Position numbers and translations under genes: made by a program. Source: Nitrospira sp. (lineage in GTDB: Bacteria > Nitrospirota > Thermodesulfovibrionia > Thermodesulfovibrionales > Dissulfurispiraceae). Taken from it: DNA of 64,000 nucleotides. Each line of letters opens with the position of its first letter. The first letter of the stretch is position 1. The notes below the pieces were generated by a model, which did not search any database, was not told the DNA's origin, and saw only the letters and a program-made list of their open reading frames with translations. The stretch lies in the NCBI GenBank assembly GCA_002634385.1, contig NSJL01000010.1, positions 1 to 64,000 of the forward strand. Direction: 5' to 3'. Shown here in pieces: positions 27,010-34,673 of this stretch.

Positions 27010-27813
27010 CTACTCCCCCTGCTGTATGGCGGAGAGCTGCCAGGCGGAAGTTCCTGTGGAGCGTACAAACGTCCAGTACTCCTTGAACTTCACCGGCTCT
27101 GTCCTGCTCTCTTCCACCAACCGGCCCGCCTCATCGGTTACATAGTCGAGGACATTGGCGGTGAGCGCCACTGTTAAGAAATCCTTTCCCTGCTCCCTGA
27201 ACCTGCTTTCGTCAAAGCCGGGATCGAACTGCCGTACGGAGGAAATTCCTGCTTCCCGGTTGCTTCCATAAGGCGATGCTGCCGGAGCGTCCGGTACGGG
27301 TATTTTCCTGACCGGTATCTCTTCGGCAGGCTGATACCGGAATGCATGCTCCGGGTGGCGACCTTGAAAGGCGCCTTCGTAAGCGGGCCGCCTCTTCGAT
27401 TGCACTATTTTGTAAATGACGAAGATGATCAGACCGATAAGGAGGATCTCAAGGATTCCTATGCCGCCGCCGAAACCGCTTCCGTAGCCGCCGAAGCCGA
27501 GACTTCTGAAGAGCAATGCCCCCAGGAAGCCGCCGGCAAGGCCGCCCGCCAGACTTCTGAAGAAGCCCCCGGTGGAAGAGGGGGCCGGGGAGGGGAGAGT
27601 GCTCCGTTGTTGGCTCTGGTACTGGTTTTGGTATTGATTCTGGCTTGAAGAGGGAGCCCGTTCCGGTGCCGAATAGATACGGGATCCCCTGCTGCCCAAG
27701 GTGCTCCCCCCGGTGCTTCCGCTCCTGCCTGCGCGAGCGAAGGCGCTCTCCTCAACGGCAGCGGCAAAGAAGAGCGTTATGGTGAAAAGCAAAACGATCC
27801 TTTTCAGGTTCAT
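27010..27813 (-). CDS. Tim44-like membrane protein with internal deletion
   Basis: This 267 aa protein has a signal peptide, a Ser/Gln-rich linker, a glycine-rich helical hairpin (GGLAGGFLGALLF), a TM helix (ILEILLIGLIIFVIYKIV) and a Tim44-type C-terminus (TANVLDYVTDE...EPVKFKEYWTFVRS...LSAIQQ). Family members have a longer alpha-helical segment between the FDPGFDESRFRE and the KDFLTVALTANV parts. Here the two are almost joined (near 27190), so roughly 50-60 residues of the Tim44 core seem missing in frame. TGGAAGGAGTATAC precedes the ATG. Function in bacteria is unknown. Confidence 0.75.
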   Translation of the reverse strand: MNLKRIVLLFTITLFFAAAVEESAFARAGRSGSTGGSTLGSRGSRIYSAPERAPSSSQNQYQNQYQSQQRSTLPSPAPSSTGGFFRSLAGGLAGGFLGALLFRSLGFGGYGSGFGGGIGILEILLIGLIIFVIYKIVQSKRRPAYEGAFQGRHPEHAFRYQPAEEIPVRKIPVPDAPAASPYGSNREAGISSVRQFDPGFDESRFREQGKDFLTVALTANVLDYVTDEAGRLVEESRTEPVKFKEYWTFVRSTGTSAWQLSAIQQGE

Positions 27814-28102
27814 TGTATACTCCTTCCAGGAAATTTAGGCTCTTTCATTATACTCTACTTACCGCATATTTCTGTAGATACGGAAGGGTATGCTGAAAAG
27901 TGGCAGCATGCCCCTTCTGGCAGGGGGTAGTCAGTAAAGAGTCATCGCTCTCTCTGCTAACGCGCTCTTTTTCGGGAGGGCGGGGCAGGGGGATTCGATG
28001 TCCTTGCAATGCAACAGGATCACCGTATTCCCTCGCGGATAGTTGTTCAGATCCTTGTCTCCTCCGGGTAGGCTCTCCGCTGACCTCTCCCCTCTGTTCT
28101 GT

Positions 28103-28135
28103 GTCAGGGAGTCAAGGAGTCCTTCACTCCCCGAC
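28103..28135. repeat. Imperfect 16-bp inverted repeat
   Basis: GTCAGGGAGTCAAGGA (28103-28118) pairs with TCCTTCACTCCCCGAC (28120-28135) with two mismatches. There is no T-run and no flanking gene end, so it is a palindromic element rather than a terminator. Confidence 0.5.
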
Positions 28136-28401
28136 CTCTTGTTCTGCCTCTCTACCGCTCACTCCGTTACCACAGCGCAAACTCGCTTCCGCTCAAACAT
28201 GCACTGTGGTGGCCACTCCGTTTCACGAAGAGAGGAGACGAACAAGAGCTAAGGTCCGCTCAGAACTCCCCTCCTCCCCTCTCCTTCATCCCTCAGACTC
28301 ACTTCACACGCACTCCTTTCTGGGGAGAGAGAAAGAGGGCGAGGGTGAGGGGTAGAAGAGGGTGAGGGGTGCAGGAGACATCCTCCCCTCTCTTTTCTTC
28401 T

Positions 28402-28560
28402 GCCGTCATCCCGGCGGATCCTCTGAGCCGGGATCCAGTCCTTTTCCGAAAGACTCTGGACCCCGGCTTTCGCCGGGGTGACGGCTTTGAGGGATTCCGA
28501 CTCTCTCCGGGGTGACGGAGTAGAGGGGCTCCGGCTTTCTCCCTGAGTGACGGATTCTGA
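28402..28560. repeat. REP-like palindromic cluster
   Basis: GCCGTCATCCCGGC (28402-28415) is inverted at 28472-28485 (13/14). Inside, GCCGGGATCCAG pairs with CTGGACCCCGGC. Two further degraded GGGGTGACGG-type units follow at about 28497-28520 and 28530-28556. This is the widespread 'GTCAT..CCGGC...TGAC' palindrome class of intergenic repeats. Confidence 0.7.
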
Positions 28561-28688
28561 AAGGGAGTGTGACGAGGGCAGGGGGGTATCCTCTTGTCTG
28601 CCGCGAGTGTCTGGAAGAGCAGTGGGGACCAGGACACCCTCCCCTTTTTCTCCTCCCCTCAAGGGAGGGGAATGAGGAGATCCCCTGA

Positions 28689-28761
28689 GATCAGGGAGGA
28701 ATTCACTCGCAAAGAAAGAGGGTGCCCCCTGCCCCCCTCACCAGAGGATTTCTATTCAGAA
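28689..28761 (+). repeat. Dispersed repeat, copy B
   Basis: Same family as 116-179: ordered blocks GATCAGGG, CTCGCAAAGAAAGAG, CCCCTCACC and TTCAGAA. The two copies lie about 28.5 kb apart in the same orientation. Confidence 0.6.
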
Positions 28762-29199
28762 GGGAATGCCTTGGAAGCGGCTTCGCCTCTCTCTTTTTGA
28801 CGCAGGAGAGGGTAAATCATGTATCCTGTTGAAAAAAAAAGACTTGACAGAATGGCTTTCCCGGGGGGAGCAGTATTCTTCACTCATTCAAGGAGTTGTG
28901 ATGCCTATTTTTTAAGCAGTACAGGAGGAATGCAGCAAGAGCGTAGGTTTCTGCGTTTTATTTTCGTATTTATCAACAACCGGTGTGAATAAGGTAGAGC
29001 TTGCTGAAGGGGATAAGATCGATAACTATTTGAAATATACCATATTATTCCATTGCGTTCTGTTGCTTGCCCCTTGTCGGGAAGTTCCGGTATTCCGATG
29101 AAATACGTGAGATGATGAAAAAATGTGCAGTCCTCTTACCCCCTTTTCTCCTGCGGTGAGGTGCGGTGCGGTGCGGGCAGCAACATTACCGGCGATTAC

Positions 29200-29270
29200 C
29201 TGGGGAGAGAGGATTCGAACCCCTATACGCAGATCCAAAATCTGCTGTCCTGCCCTTAGACGACTCCCCA
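29200..29270 (-). tRNA. tRNA-Gln (UUG)
   Basis: On the minus strand a 7-bp acceptor stem (TGGGGAG/CTCCCCA), a T-arm with GGTTCGAATCC and an anticodon stem GCAGA/TCTGC enclosing TTTTGGA give anticodon TTG. The discriminator base is G, as expected for glutamine. CCA is not encoded. It differs from the neighbouring tRNA-Gln mainly in the anticodon arm. Confidence 0.92.
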
Positions 29271-29329
29271 ATAGGCACAAAATGAAACGAAGGAAAGTAA
29301 GGTAAGGACAATGCGGGCAGGAGGAGTGG

Positions 29330-29400
29330 CTGGGGAGAGAGGATTCGAACCCCTATAAGCAGATCCAGAGTCTGCTGTCCTGCCGTTAGACGACTCCCCA
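29330..29400 (-). tRNA. tRNA-Gln (CUG)
   Basis: Nearly identical to the tRNA at 29200, but the anticodon loop is CTCTGGA between GCAGA and TCTGC, giving anticodon CTG. Acceptor and T-arm sequences are the same and the discriminator is G. The two genes are in tandem with a 59-bp spacer and probably share one transcript starting upstream of 29400. Confidence 0.92.
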
Positions 29401-29569
29401 TGTCCTGGAGCCCCTGTCCTGCAAGCAGCGTAAAGAAGGTCCTTTCTTTTACAATTGCACGAATATGCGAAAATTTCAATGCGGAAAGTCCATATGCCTG
29501 TTTTTTAAGAAATAATATATCACTATCGGCTATCGGCGATTTGCCCCGTGCGGAAGAGGGAGGACTGTA

Positions 29570-30337
29570 TCAGAGATACTTCCTCTCGAACTCTTCGACA
29601 ACGGAGAGCAGGTCAGAGGGAAGCACTCTCCTTACCGCCGACAGGATTTCTGTGGGAAGTACCCGGTAGTAGGCCTGCGCAATACCGCCCGCGATGCAGG
29701 CGAGGGTGTCGCTGTCGCCCCCGAGGGAAACAGCCTTCCTCACGGCATCTTCGTAACTCTCCGATTCGAGGAAGGAAATGATCGCTTCGGGCACGGAGCC
29801 CTGGCAGCTTGCGTCAAAAGTATAGACGGGCCTTATTTCATCGAGGGATCTGTCGAGGGAATAGAGAAAGGTCTCTTCGATATGCTTTCTGATTTCCCCC
29901 TTACTCTTTCCCCTGCGGGCCAGGAAGACGGCAGCGGCAGTCGCCTGGGCTCCCTTGATCCCCTCGGGATGATTGTGCGTTCCTTCGGCGCTCTTCTTTG
30001 CCTCCTCAAGAACTGCTCCGAGAGTATCGAAGGCAAACCCCACGGGACTTACCCGCATTGCGGACCCGTTTCCATAACTGTTGTACGGGGCGGAAGTGCC
30101 GGAGGCAAGCCATGTCTGAAAGAACTCCCCGTATCCCGCATCGGGGTATCTTCGTCCGTATTCTTTGAGGGCGTGGGCGTATTCGGTACCGTGCAGGATT
30201 GCATCGGCAACGGCTATGGTCAGGACGGTGTCGTCGGTGAAAGTCGAGCGCTCGCTGAACAGGGGGAATTCAGTGCTCTTTATGGGATGGAGTTCGTAGA
30301 CAGAGCCGATGATATCTCCTGCAATCGCGCCGATCAT
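29570..30337 (-). CDS. ADP-ribosylglycohydrolase family protein
   Basis: This 255 aa DraG-type hydrolase removes ADP-ribose from proteins or small molecules using a binuclear magnesium site. Metal-binding motifs FTDDTVLTIA near residue 35 and LGGDSDTLACIAGG near residue 215 are both present, with the family start MIGAIAGDIIGS. GGCAGGAGGGGAA before the ATG at 30337 excludes the 26-residue upstream extension. No partner ADP-ribosyltransferase or nitrogenase gene is in the window, so the target is unknown. Confidence 0.9.
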   Translation of the reverse strand: MIGAIAGDIIGSVYELHPIKSTEFPLFSERSTFTDDTVLTIAVADAILHGTEYAHALKEYGRRYPDAGYGEFFQTWLASGTSAPYNSYGNGSAMRVSPVGFAFDTLGAVLEEAKKSAEGTHNHPEGIKGAQATAAAVFLARRGKSKGEIRKHIEETFLYSLDRSLDEIRPVYTFDASCQGSVPEAIISFLESESYEDAVRKAVSLGGDSDTLACIAGGIAQAYYRVLPTEILSAVRRVLPSDLLSVVEEFERKYL

Positions 30338-30509
30338 TTCCCCTCCTGCCGTGGTGTGCCGTTTCTCCCGCTCTTCTATCAGTGTATCATACTGTATGTT
30401 TTTCACTGCACTCAAATGCCCTCCAAATGCATGAAATTCTCTGCAGTCTCCTTCCGGGTACGGGGCGTAAGTTCCGGTAATTTCCCGCTTCAGAACAGGT
30501 CACCTCTCT

Positions 30510-30525
30510 TGGAATGTCTCTTGCT
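30510..30525 (+). promoter_or_regulatory. Candidate sigma-54 promoter of the hydrogenase protease gene
   Basis: TGGAATGTCTCTTGCT has GG and GC 10 bp apart and the full TTGC of the -12 element. It ends 40 bp before the start of the maturation protease. Hydrogenase genes are often sigma-54-dependent in other bacteria. Confidence 0.55.
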
Positions 30526-30565
30526 CTCCCGAGGAGTAACAAACTGGAGTATGGAAAGGAAAAAA

Positions 30566-31060
30566 ATGCAGACAGCAATGTATAAAACAGAAAAGAAAAG
30601 CCACAAAAAGCGCATCCTCGTGGCGGGCCTCGGGAACAGTCTCCTCAGGGATGGTGGGGTAGGAGTCCATGCGGTAAGAGCGCTCCAGGAGCTTGACTAC
30701 CCCGGGGTGATGGTTGCGGAGGTGGGGACTGCGGTTCTCGATGCGCTTCACCTTATCGAATGGGCCGACAACATTCTCATCATCGATGCGATGCAGGCAG
30801 GGGGAGAGCCCGGAATGATCCACTCTATCAGGGGATATGCTATCGGGAAACCCGGCATGCATGCCTCCCTCCATCAGCTCAGTTTTATGTCGGCCCTGGA
30901 GCTTATCCCGGAAAAGGGGCAGCCTGTCATCACCGTCCTCGGCGTGGAGCCGGAAAGCATCGAGTGTGGTTCCGAACTCTCTCCGCCGGTCGAAAAAGCT
31001 ATCCCGCACCTTGTACGGATTGTCGGGGAGATCCTTGCCTGCTGGCAGGTAAAGTGGTGA
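30566..31060 (+). CDS. Hydrogenase maturation protease (HycI/HupD, M52 family)
   Basis: This 164 aa endopeptidase clips the C-terminus of the [NiFe]-hydrogenase large subunit after nickel insertion. The N-terminal LVAGLGNSLLRDGGVGVHAV with the nickel-sensing Asp, the IIDAMQAGGEPG strand, the HQLSF segment and the GVEPESIECGSELSP tail are all family features. The ATG at 30566 follows AAAGGAAAAAA; an ATG at 30551 would add five residues. It sits directly upstream of hypA, but no hydrogenase structural gene is in the window. Confidence 0.9.
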   Translation: MQTAMYKTEKKSHKKRILVAGLGNSLLRDGGVGVHAVRALQELDYPGVMVAEVGTAVLDALHLIEWADNILIIDAMQAGGEPGMIHSIRGYAIGKPGMHASLHQLSFMSALELIPEKGQPVITVLGVEPESIECGSELSPPVEKAIPHLVRIVGEILACWQVKW

Positions 31061-31076
31061 ACGCTTTTGCCCTGCT

Positions 31077-31106
31077 TTGACCCTTTGGTGCGCTGAGGAT
31101 TATAAT
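31077..31106 (+). promoter_or_regulatory. Sigma-70-type promoter of the hyp operon
   Basis: TTGACC (31077-31082) and a perfect TATAAT (31101-31106) are separated by 18 bp, about 30 nt before the hypA start. The hyp genes therefore probably have a housekeeping promoter independent of the protease gene. Confidence 0.75.
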
Positions 31107-31135
31107 TAACAAAACGTTGAAACCGAAGTGACCCA

Positions 31136-31477
31136 ATGCATGAGTTATCAATTACCACGAGCATGCTGGACATCGTAAAGGAGCACATGACCCGGCACGG
31201 TGCCGAAAAGCTCAGGAGCCTGAAAATAAAAGTCGGCGAAATGGCCGCGGTAGAGCCCCAGTCCCTGCTCTTCTGCTTCGAGGCGTGCACCAAGGATACC
31301 CCGCTGGAGGGGGCGGTCCTCGACATCGAAGTGATCCCCCTTACCGGACGGTGCAGAGAGTGCGGTACGGAGATGCGTATCGACGGGTATTCCGCTCAAT
31401 GTCCGAAGTGCCGCAGCGTCTCCGTTGAGCACCTCTCCGGTCATGAGCTTGCAATCGTTTCCATGGAGGTGGAATAG
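31136..31477 (+). CDS. hypA: Hydrogenase nickel incorporation protein HypA
   Basis: HypA (113 aa) is the nickel metallochaperone for [NiFe]-hydrogenase. The N-terminal MHELS gives the nickel ligand His2, and a zinc finger is formed by CRECG and CPKCRS near residues 73-92. Length is standard. It is first of the six-gene set hypA-hypB-hypF-hypC-hypD-hypE. Confidence 0.95.
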   Translation: MHELSITTSMLDIVKEHMTRHGAEKLRSLKIKVGEMAAVEPQSLLFCFEACTKDTPLEGAVLDIEVIPLTGRCRECGTEMRIDGYSAQCPKCRSVSVEHLSGHELAIVSMEVE

Positions 31478-31481
31478 TCCT

Positions 31482-32135
31482 ATGCACGATATTGAGATCG
31501 ACGAGAAGATTCTTTCGAGGAATGAAGCGCTTGCCCGTGAGAACAGGGAGGCCCTGAAAGGGCGGGGTATTTTTTCGATAAACGTAGTGAGCTCCCCGGG
31601 ATCGGGGAAGACCACGATCATAGAGAAGACGGTGGAGCTTCTGCGGGACAGGGTCGGCATGGCGGTTATCGAGGGTGATATGCAGACCGACCTGGACGCG
31701 CAGCGGATAGCTCGCTATAACATCCCGGTCAGGCAGATCACCACCGGGAAGGCCTGCCATCTCGATGCCCACATGGTGCACCATACGCTTCCCTGGGTAT
31801 TCGGGCAGGGGAAGGTGCAGTTGCTCATATTCGAGAATGTGGGGAACATGGTCTGCCCTGCGGAATATGATCTCGGAGAGGATATGAAGGTGGCGGTCAT
31901 GAGCGTCCCGGAGGGGGACGACAAGCCGCTCAAGTACCCTACGCTGTTCCATGCGGCAAAGGTGCTGATCATCAACAAGACCGATCTTGTGCGCTTTACC
32001 AATTTCGATCTGCAGAGGGCCGAGGAGAATGCTCTGAAGATAAATCCCCGCCTTACCGTATTCAAAATGTCCTGTGCCGATGGGACCGGCCTGAGAGAGT
32101 GGGCTGATTTCCTGGCGGCACACAGCATGAAGTGA
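31482..32135 (+). CDS. hypB: Hydrogenase nickel incorporation GTPase HypB
   Basis: HypB (217 aa) is the GTPase that drives nickel transfer with HypA. It has the P-loop SSPGSGKTT near residue 40, the EGDMQTDLDAQRI switch, the KACHLDAHM metal site and the NKTDL G4 motif. It lacks the N-terminal CxxCGC or His-rich nickel-storage segment found in some homologues. GGAGGTGG lies at the end of hypA. Its stop overlaps the GTG start of hypF. Confidence 0.95.
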   Translation: MHDIEIDEKILSRNEALARENREALKGRGIFSINVVSSPGSGKTTIIEKTVELLRDRVGMAVIEGDMQTDLDAQRIARYNIPVRQITTGKACHLDAHMVHHTLPWVFGQGKVQLLIFENVGNMVCPAEYDLGEDMKVAVMSVPEGDDKPLKYPTLFHAAKVLIINKTDLVRFTNFDLQRAEENALKINPRLTVFKMSCADGTGLREWADFLAAHSMK

Positions 32136-34474
32136 GAGCAAGAATTCAGGTTGCCGGCATCGTGCAGGGGGTGGGCTTCCGTCCCTTTGTCTATACCCTG
32201 GCGCAAAAACATCGGCTCAAGGGCTTCTGTCTGAACGATTCGGAAGGGGTGCTCGTGGAAGTGGAAAGCGATGGCGCATGCGGGGAGATAGAGGCGTTCA
32301 TCGATGAGCTGCGGTCGTCCGCGCCCCCTCTTTCGCAGATCGACACCCTCACCGCGGAGTTCCTCCCCCGCACGGGGCAGTACGATACCTTCGCCATCAG
32401 GGAGAGCGTTCCCCGGGAGGGAAAGTTTTCGCTGGTATCGCCTGATATCGCCCTCTGTCCTGATTGCCTGCGGGAGCTGTTCGACCCCTCCGACCGGAGG
32501 TGCCGGTACCCTTTTATCAACTGCACCAACTGCGGTCCCCGTTATTCCATCGTCCTCGATATTCCCTATGACCGCCCCAAGACCACCATGGCACCTTTTT
32601 CTCTCTGTCCGGAATGTGAGAGGGAGTACCGGGATCCTGTGCACCGGAGATTCCATGCGCAGCCGAATGCCTGTCCCGCATGCGGGCCGGAGGTGGAGCT
32701 GGTGCGCGGAACCGCCCCCCCCACGGAAGGGGGAAAGGGAGATCCGGTACAGGAGACCATAGAGCTGTTGCGGCAGGGAGCGATTGTTGCGGTGAAAGGG
32801 CTTGGAGGATTCCATCTCTGCTGCGACGCCACGAACGGCGGCGCCGTTGCGAGGCTCCGGACGCTGAAGAGGAAATCCGGCAAACCCTTTGCGATAATGG
32901 TTCCTGATATGGATACCGTACGAAGTCTCTGTTCAGTCGGCAAAGAGGAAGAGCGCCTCCTCGGGAGCAGGGTCAGACCCATCGTTCTTCTGAAAAAGAT
33001 CGATCCCTGCCCGCTGGCGGACGCTGTCGCCCCCGGGGCTCTCACCCTGGGCGTGATGCTCCCTTACACCCCTCTGCATTACCTTCTGTTTGGGGGAGAG
33101 GGAGAGCGGTTCACCGCCCTCGTCATGACCAGCGGAAACCTCTCGGAAGAGCCCATTGTCACCGGGAACGATGAGGCGCTTGAGAAGCTGACCCCCCTTG
33201 CCGACGCCTTTCTCCTCCATGACCGGGATATCCATATGAGAGTGGATGATTCCATTGTACGGGCCCGGGACGACGGAGCGAGTATCGTGGTGCGGAGAGC
33301 GCGGGGGTTTGTGCCGGATGCGCTCGACCTGGGGGAGGATTTCGGGGAGGTCCTGGCCTGCGGCGCCGATCTCAAGAATACCTTCTGTCTGACCAAGGGG
33401 AGGAAGGCGATTCCCAGTCAGCATATCGGCGATCTGGAGAATTACGAGACCCTGGGTTTTTTCAGGGAGACGCTGAAGAACCTTACCAATACGTTCAGGG
33501 TTGCGCCTGAAATAGTGGCCCACGATATGCACCCCGGCTATTTCAGCACGAAGCTGGCCCTCGCGTATGCCCGTGAACATTCCCTCTCCGGAGAGAGGTG
33601 CATCCCCGTGCAGCACCATCATGCCCATATCGTGAGTGTCATGGCGGAGCACGGGCTCAGAGGGAAGGTGATCGGCGTCGCTTTTGACGGTACCGGGTAC
33701 GGTACGGACGGCACCCTGTGGGGAGGGGAGTTTCTGCTCGCCGACAGATGCGGTTTCGAGCGGAGGGCTCATTTTCAGCCGGTCCCGCTTCCCGGGGGAG
33801 ATGCTGCGGTACGGGAGCCCTGGAGAATGGCGGTGGCATATTTGTACCGGACCTTCGGAGAGGCGATGTTCGATGCTTTTCCGGAGTTTTTCGGGCGTTT
33901 CCGCCGCGAGAGGGTCGGGAGCATTCTGGGTATGATCAGGGGGGGCATCAACTCTCCGTTGACTTCCAGTGCGGGACGGCTTTTCGATGCCGTCTCCTCC
34001 CTGATCGGATTTCGTGATGCGATCACTTTTGAGGGGGAAGCGGCGATCGATCTGGAAATGGCTGCCTGTTCATACGGCGGTGAAGTGATGGAGCCCTATT
34101 CCTATCAGAGAAAAGAGTCTTCGATAGAAATGGGAGCGTTGATACGGGAGATTGTTGGAGACCTGGGGAGGGGAACAGGGAGAGCGGCCATTGCCCTGCG
34201 CTTTCACTCTACCCTGTGCGACATCATCGTTACTGTTGCAAAGGAGATGATGCGGGAAAGCGGAATACGCGATGTCGTTCTGAGCGGCGGCGTCTTTCAG
34301 AACAGGCTTCTGGCGGAAAGCACCGCCGCTGCCCTCCGCAACGGGGGGTTTTCCCCCTGGATGAACGAGAAGGTCCCTGCCAATGACGGCGGTATCTCCC
34401 TCGGGCAGGCGGTGGCGGCATGGGAGCGAATGAAAAAAGGAGTGCGTTGCTATGTGCATTGCAATACCCGGTAA
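32132..34474 (+). CDS. hypF: Carbamoyltransferase HypF
   Basis: HypF (780 aa) makes thiocarboxamide on HypE from carbamoyl phosphate, the source of the cyanide ligands. Domains in order: acylphosphatase (AGIVQGVGFRPFV at residues 9-21), two zinc fingers (CPDC...CTNC and CPEC...CPAC, about 110-190), YrdC-like (about 205-385) and a Kae1-like domain with HHHAH near 492. Translation starts at GTG, overlapping the hypB stop by GTGA. The length is that of complete HypF proteins. Confidence 0.96.
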   Translation: MRARIQVAGIVQGVGFRPFVYTLAQKHRLKGFCLNDSEGVLVEVESDGACGEIEAFIDELRSSAPPLSQIDTLTAEFLPRTGQYDTFAIRESVPREGKFSLVSPDIALCPDCLRELFDPSDRRCRYPFINCTNCGPRYSIVLDIPYDRPKTTMAPFSLCPECEREYRDPVHRRFHAQPNACPACGPEVELVRGTAPPTEGGKGDPVQETIELLRQGAIVAVKGLGGFHLCCDATNGGAVARLRTLKRKSGKPFAIMVPDMDTVRSLCSVGKEEERLLGSRVRPIVLLKKIDPCPLADAVAPGALTLGVMLPYTPLHYLLFGGEGERFTALVMTSGNLSEEPIVTGNDEALEKLTPLADAFLLHDRDIHMRVDDSIVRARDDGASIVVRRARGFVPDALDLGEDFGEVLACGADLKNTFCLTKGRKAIPSQHIGDLENYETLGFFRETLKNLTNTFRVAPEIVAHDMHPGYFSTKLALAYAREHSLSGERCIPVQHHHAHIVSVMAEHGLRGKVIGVAFDGTGYGTDGTLWGGEFLLADRCGFERRAHFQPVPLPGGDAAVREPWRMAVAYLYRTFGEAMFDAFPEFFGRFRRERVGSILGMIRGGINSPLTSSAGRLFDAVSSLIGFRDAITFEGEAAIDLEMAACSYGGEVMEPYSYQRKESSIEMGALIREIVGDLGRGTGRAAIALRFHSTLCDIIVTVAKEMMRESGIRDVVLSGGVFQNRLLAESTAAALRNGGFSPWMNEKVPANDGGISLGQAVAAWERMKKGVRCYVHCNTR

Positions 34475-34673
34475 AGTTATCGAGATCAGGGATGCCATGG
34501 CCAGGGTGGATGTGGCGGGCACCCGGAAGGAAGCAAGCCTTATGCTGACGGAGGGGGTGGGCATCGGAGACTACGTCATTGTCCACGCGGGCTTCGTGAT
34601 ACAGAAAGTGGATGATCAGGAGGCGCAGGAGACCTTGCGGCTCCTCGGCGAGTTTATGGGAGAGCAGGAATGA
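34452..34673 (+). CDS. hypC: Hydrogenase assembly chaperone HypC
   Basis: HypC (73 aa) holds the Fe(CN)2CO group with HypD and delivers it to the hydrogenase large subunit. The essential Cys2 and the MCIAIPGKV start, followed by a small OB-fold (DVAGTRKEAS, GDYVIVHAGFV), are present. It starts inside the 3' end of hypF and overlaps the hypD start, so translation is coupled. Confidence 0.95.
   Translation: MCIAIPGKVIEIRDAMARVDVAGTRKEASLMLTEGVGIGDYVIVHAGFVIQKVDDQEAQETLRLLGEFMGEQE

Larger units (their letters stand above)
27814..29199. other. Repeat-rich intergenic region
   Basis: About 1.4 kb without a credible gene. The frames seen are C/T-rich and lie over repeats. It contains a near-perfect hairpin (GTCAGGGAGTCAAGGA paired with 28120-28135), a REP-like inverted-repeat cluster at 28402-28560, the dispersed repeat at 28689-28761 and a GTGCG tandem stretch near 29161-29176. 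It separates two gene arrays and may collect mobile or palindromic elements. Confidence 0.6.

Noticed and set aside
27900-28662. Open frames on both strands in the repeat region
   Set aside because: They lie over palindromic repeats, are Ser/Pro/Arg-rich, and have no start signals.
28844-28877. TTGACA followed by AGTATT as a promoter
   Set aside because: Spacing is over 20 bp and no gene follows for 700 bp.
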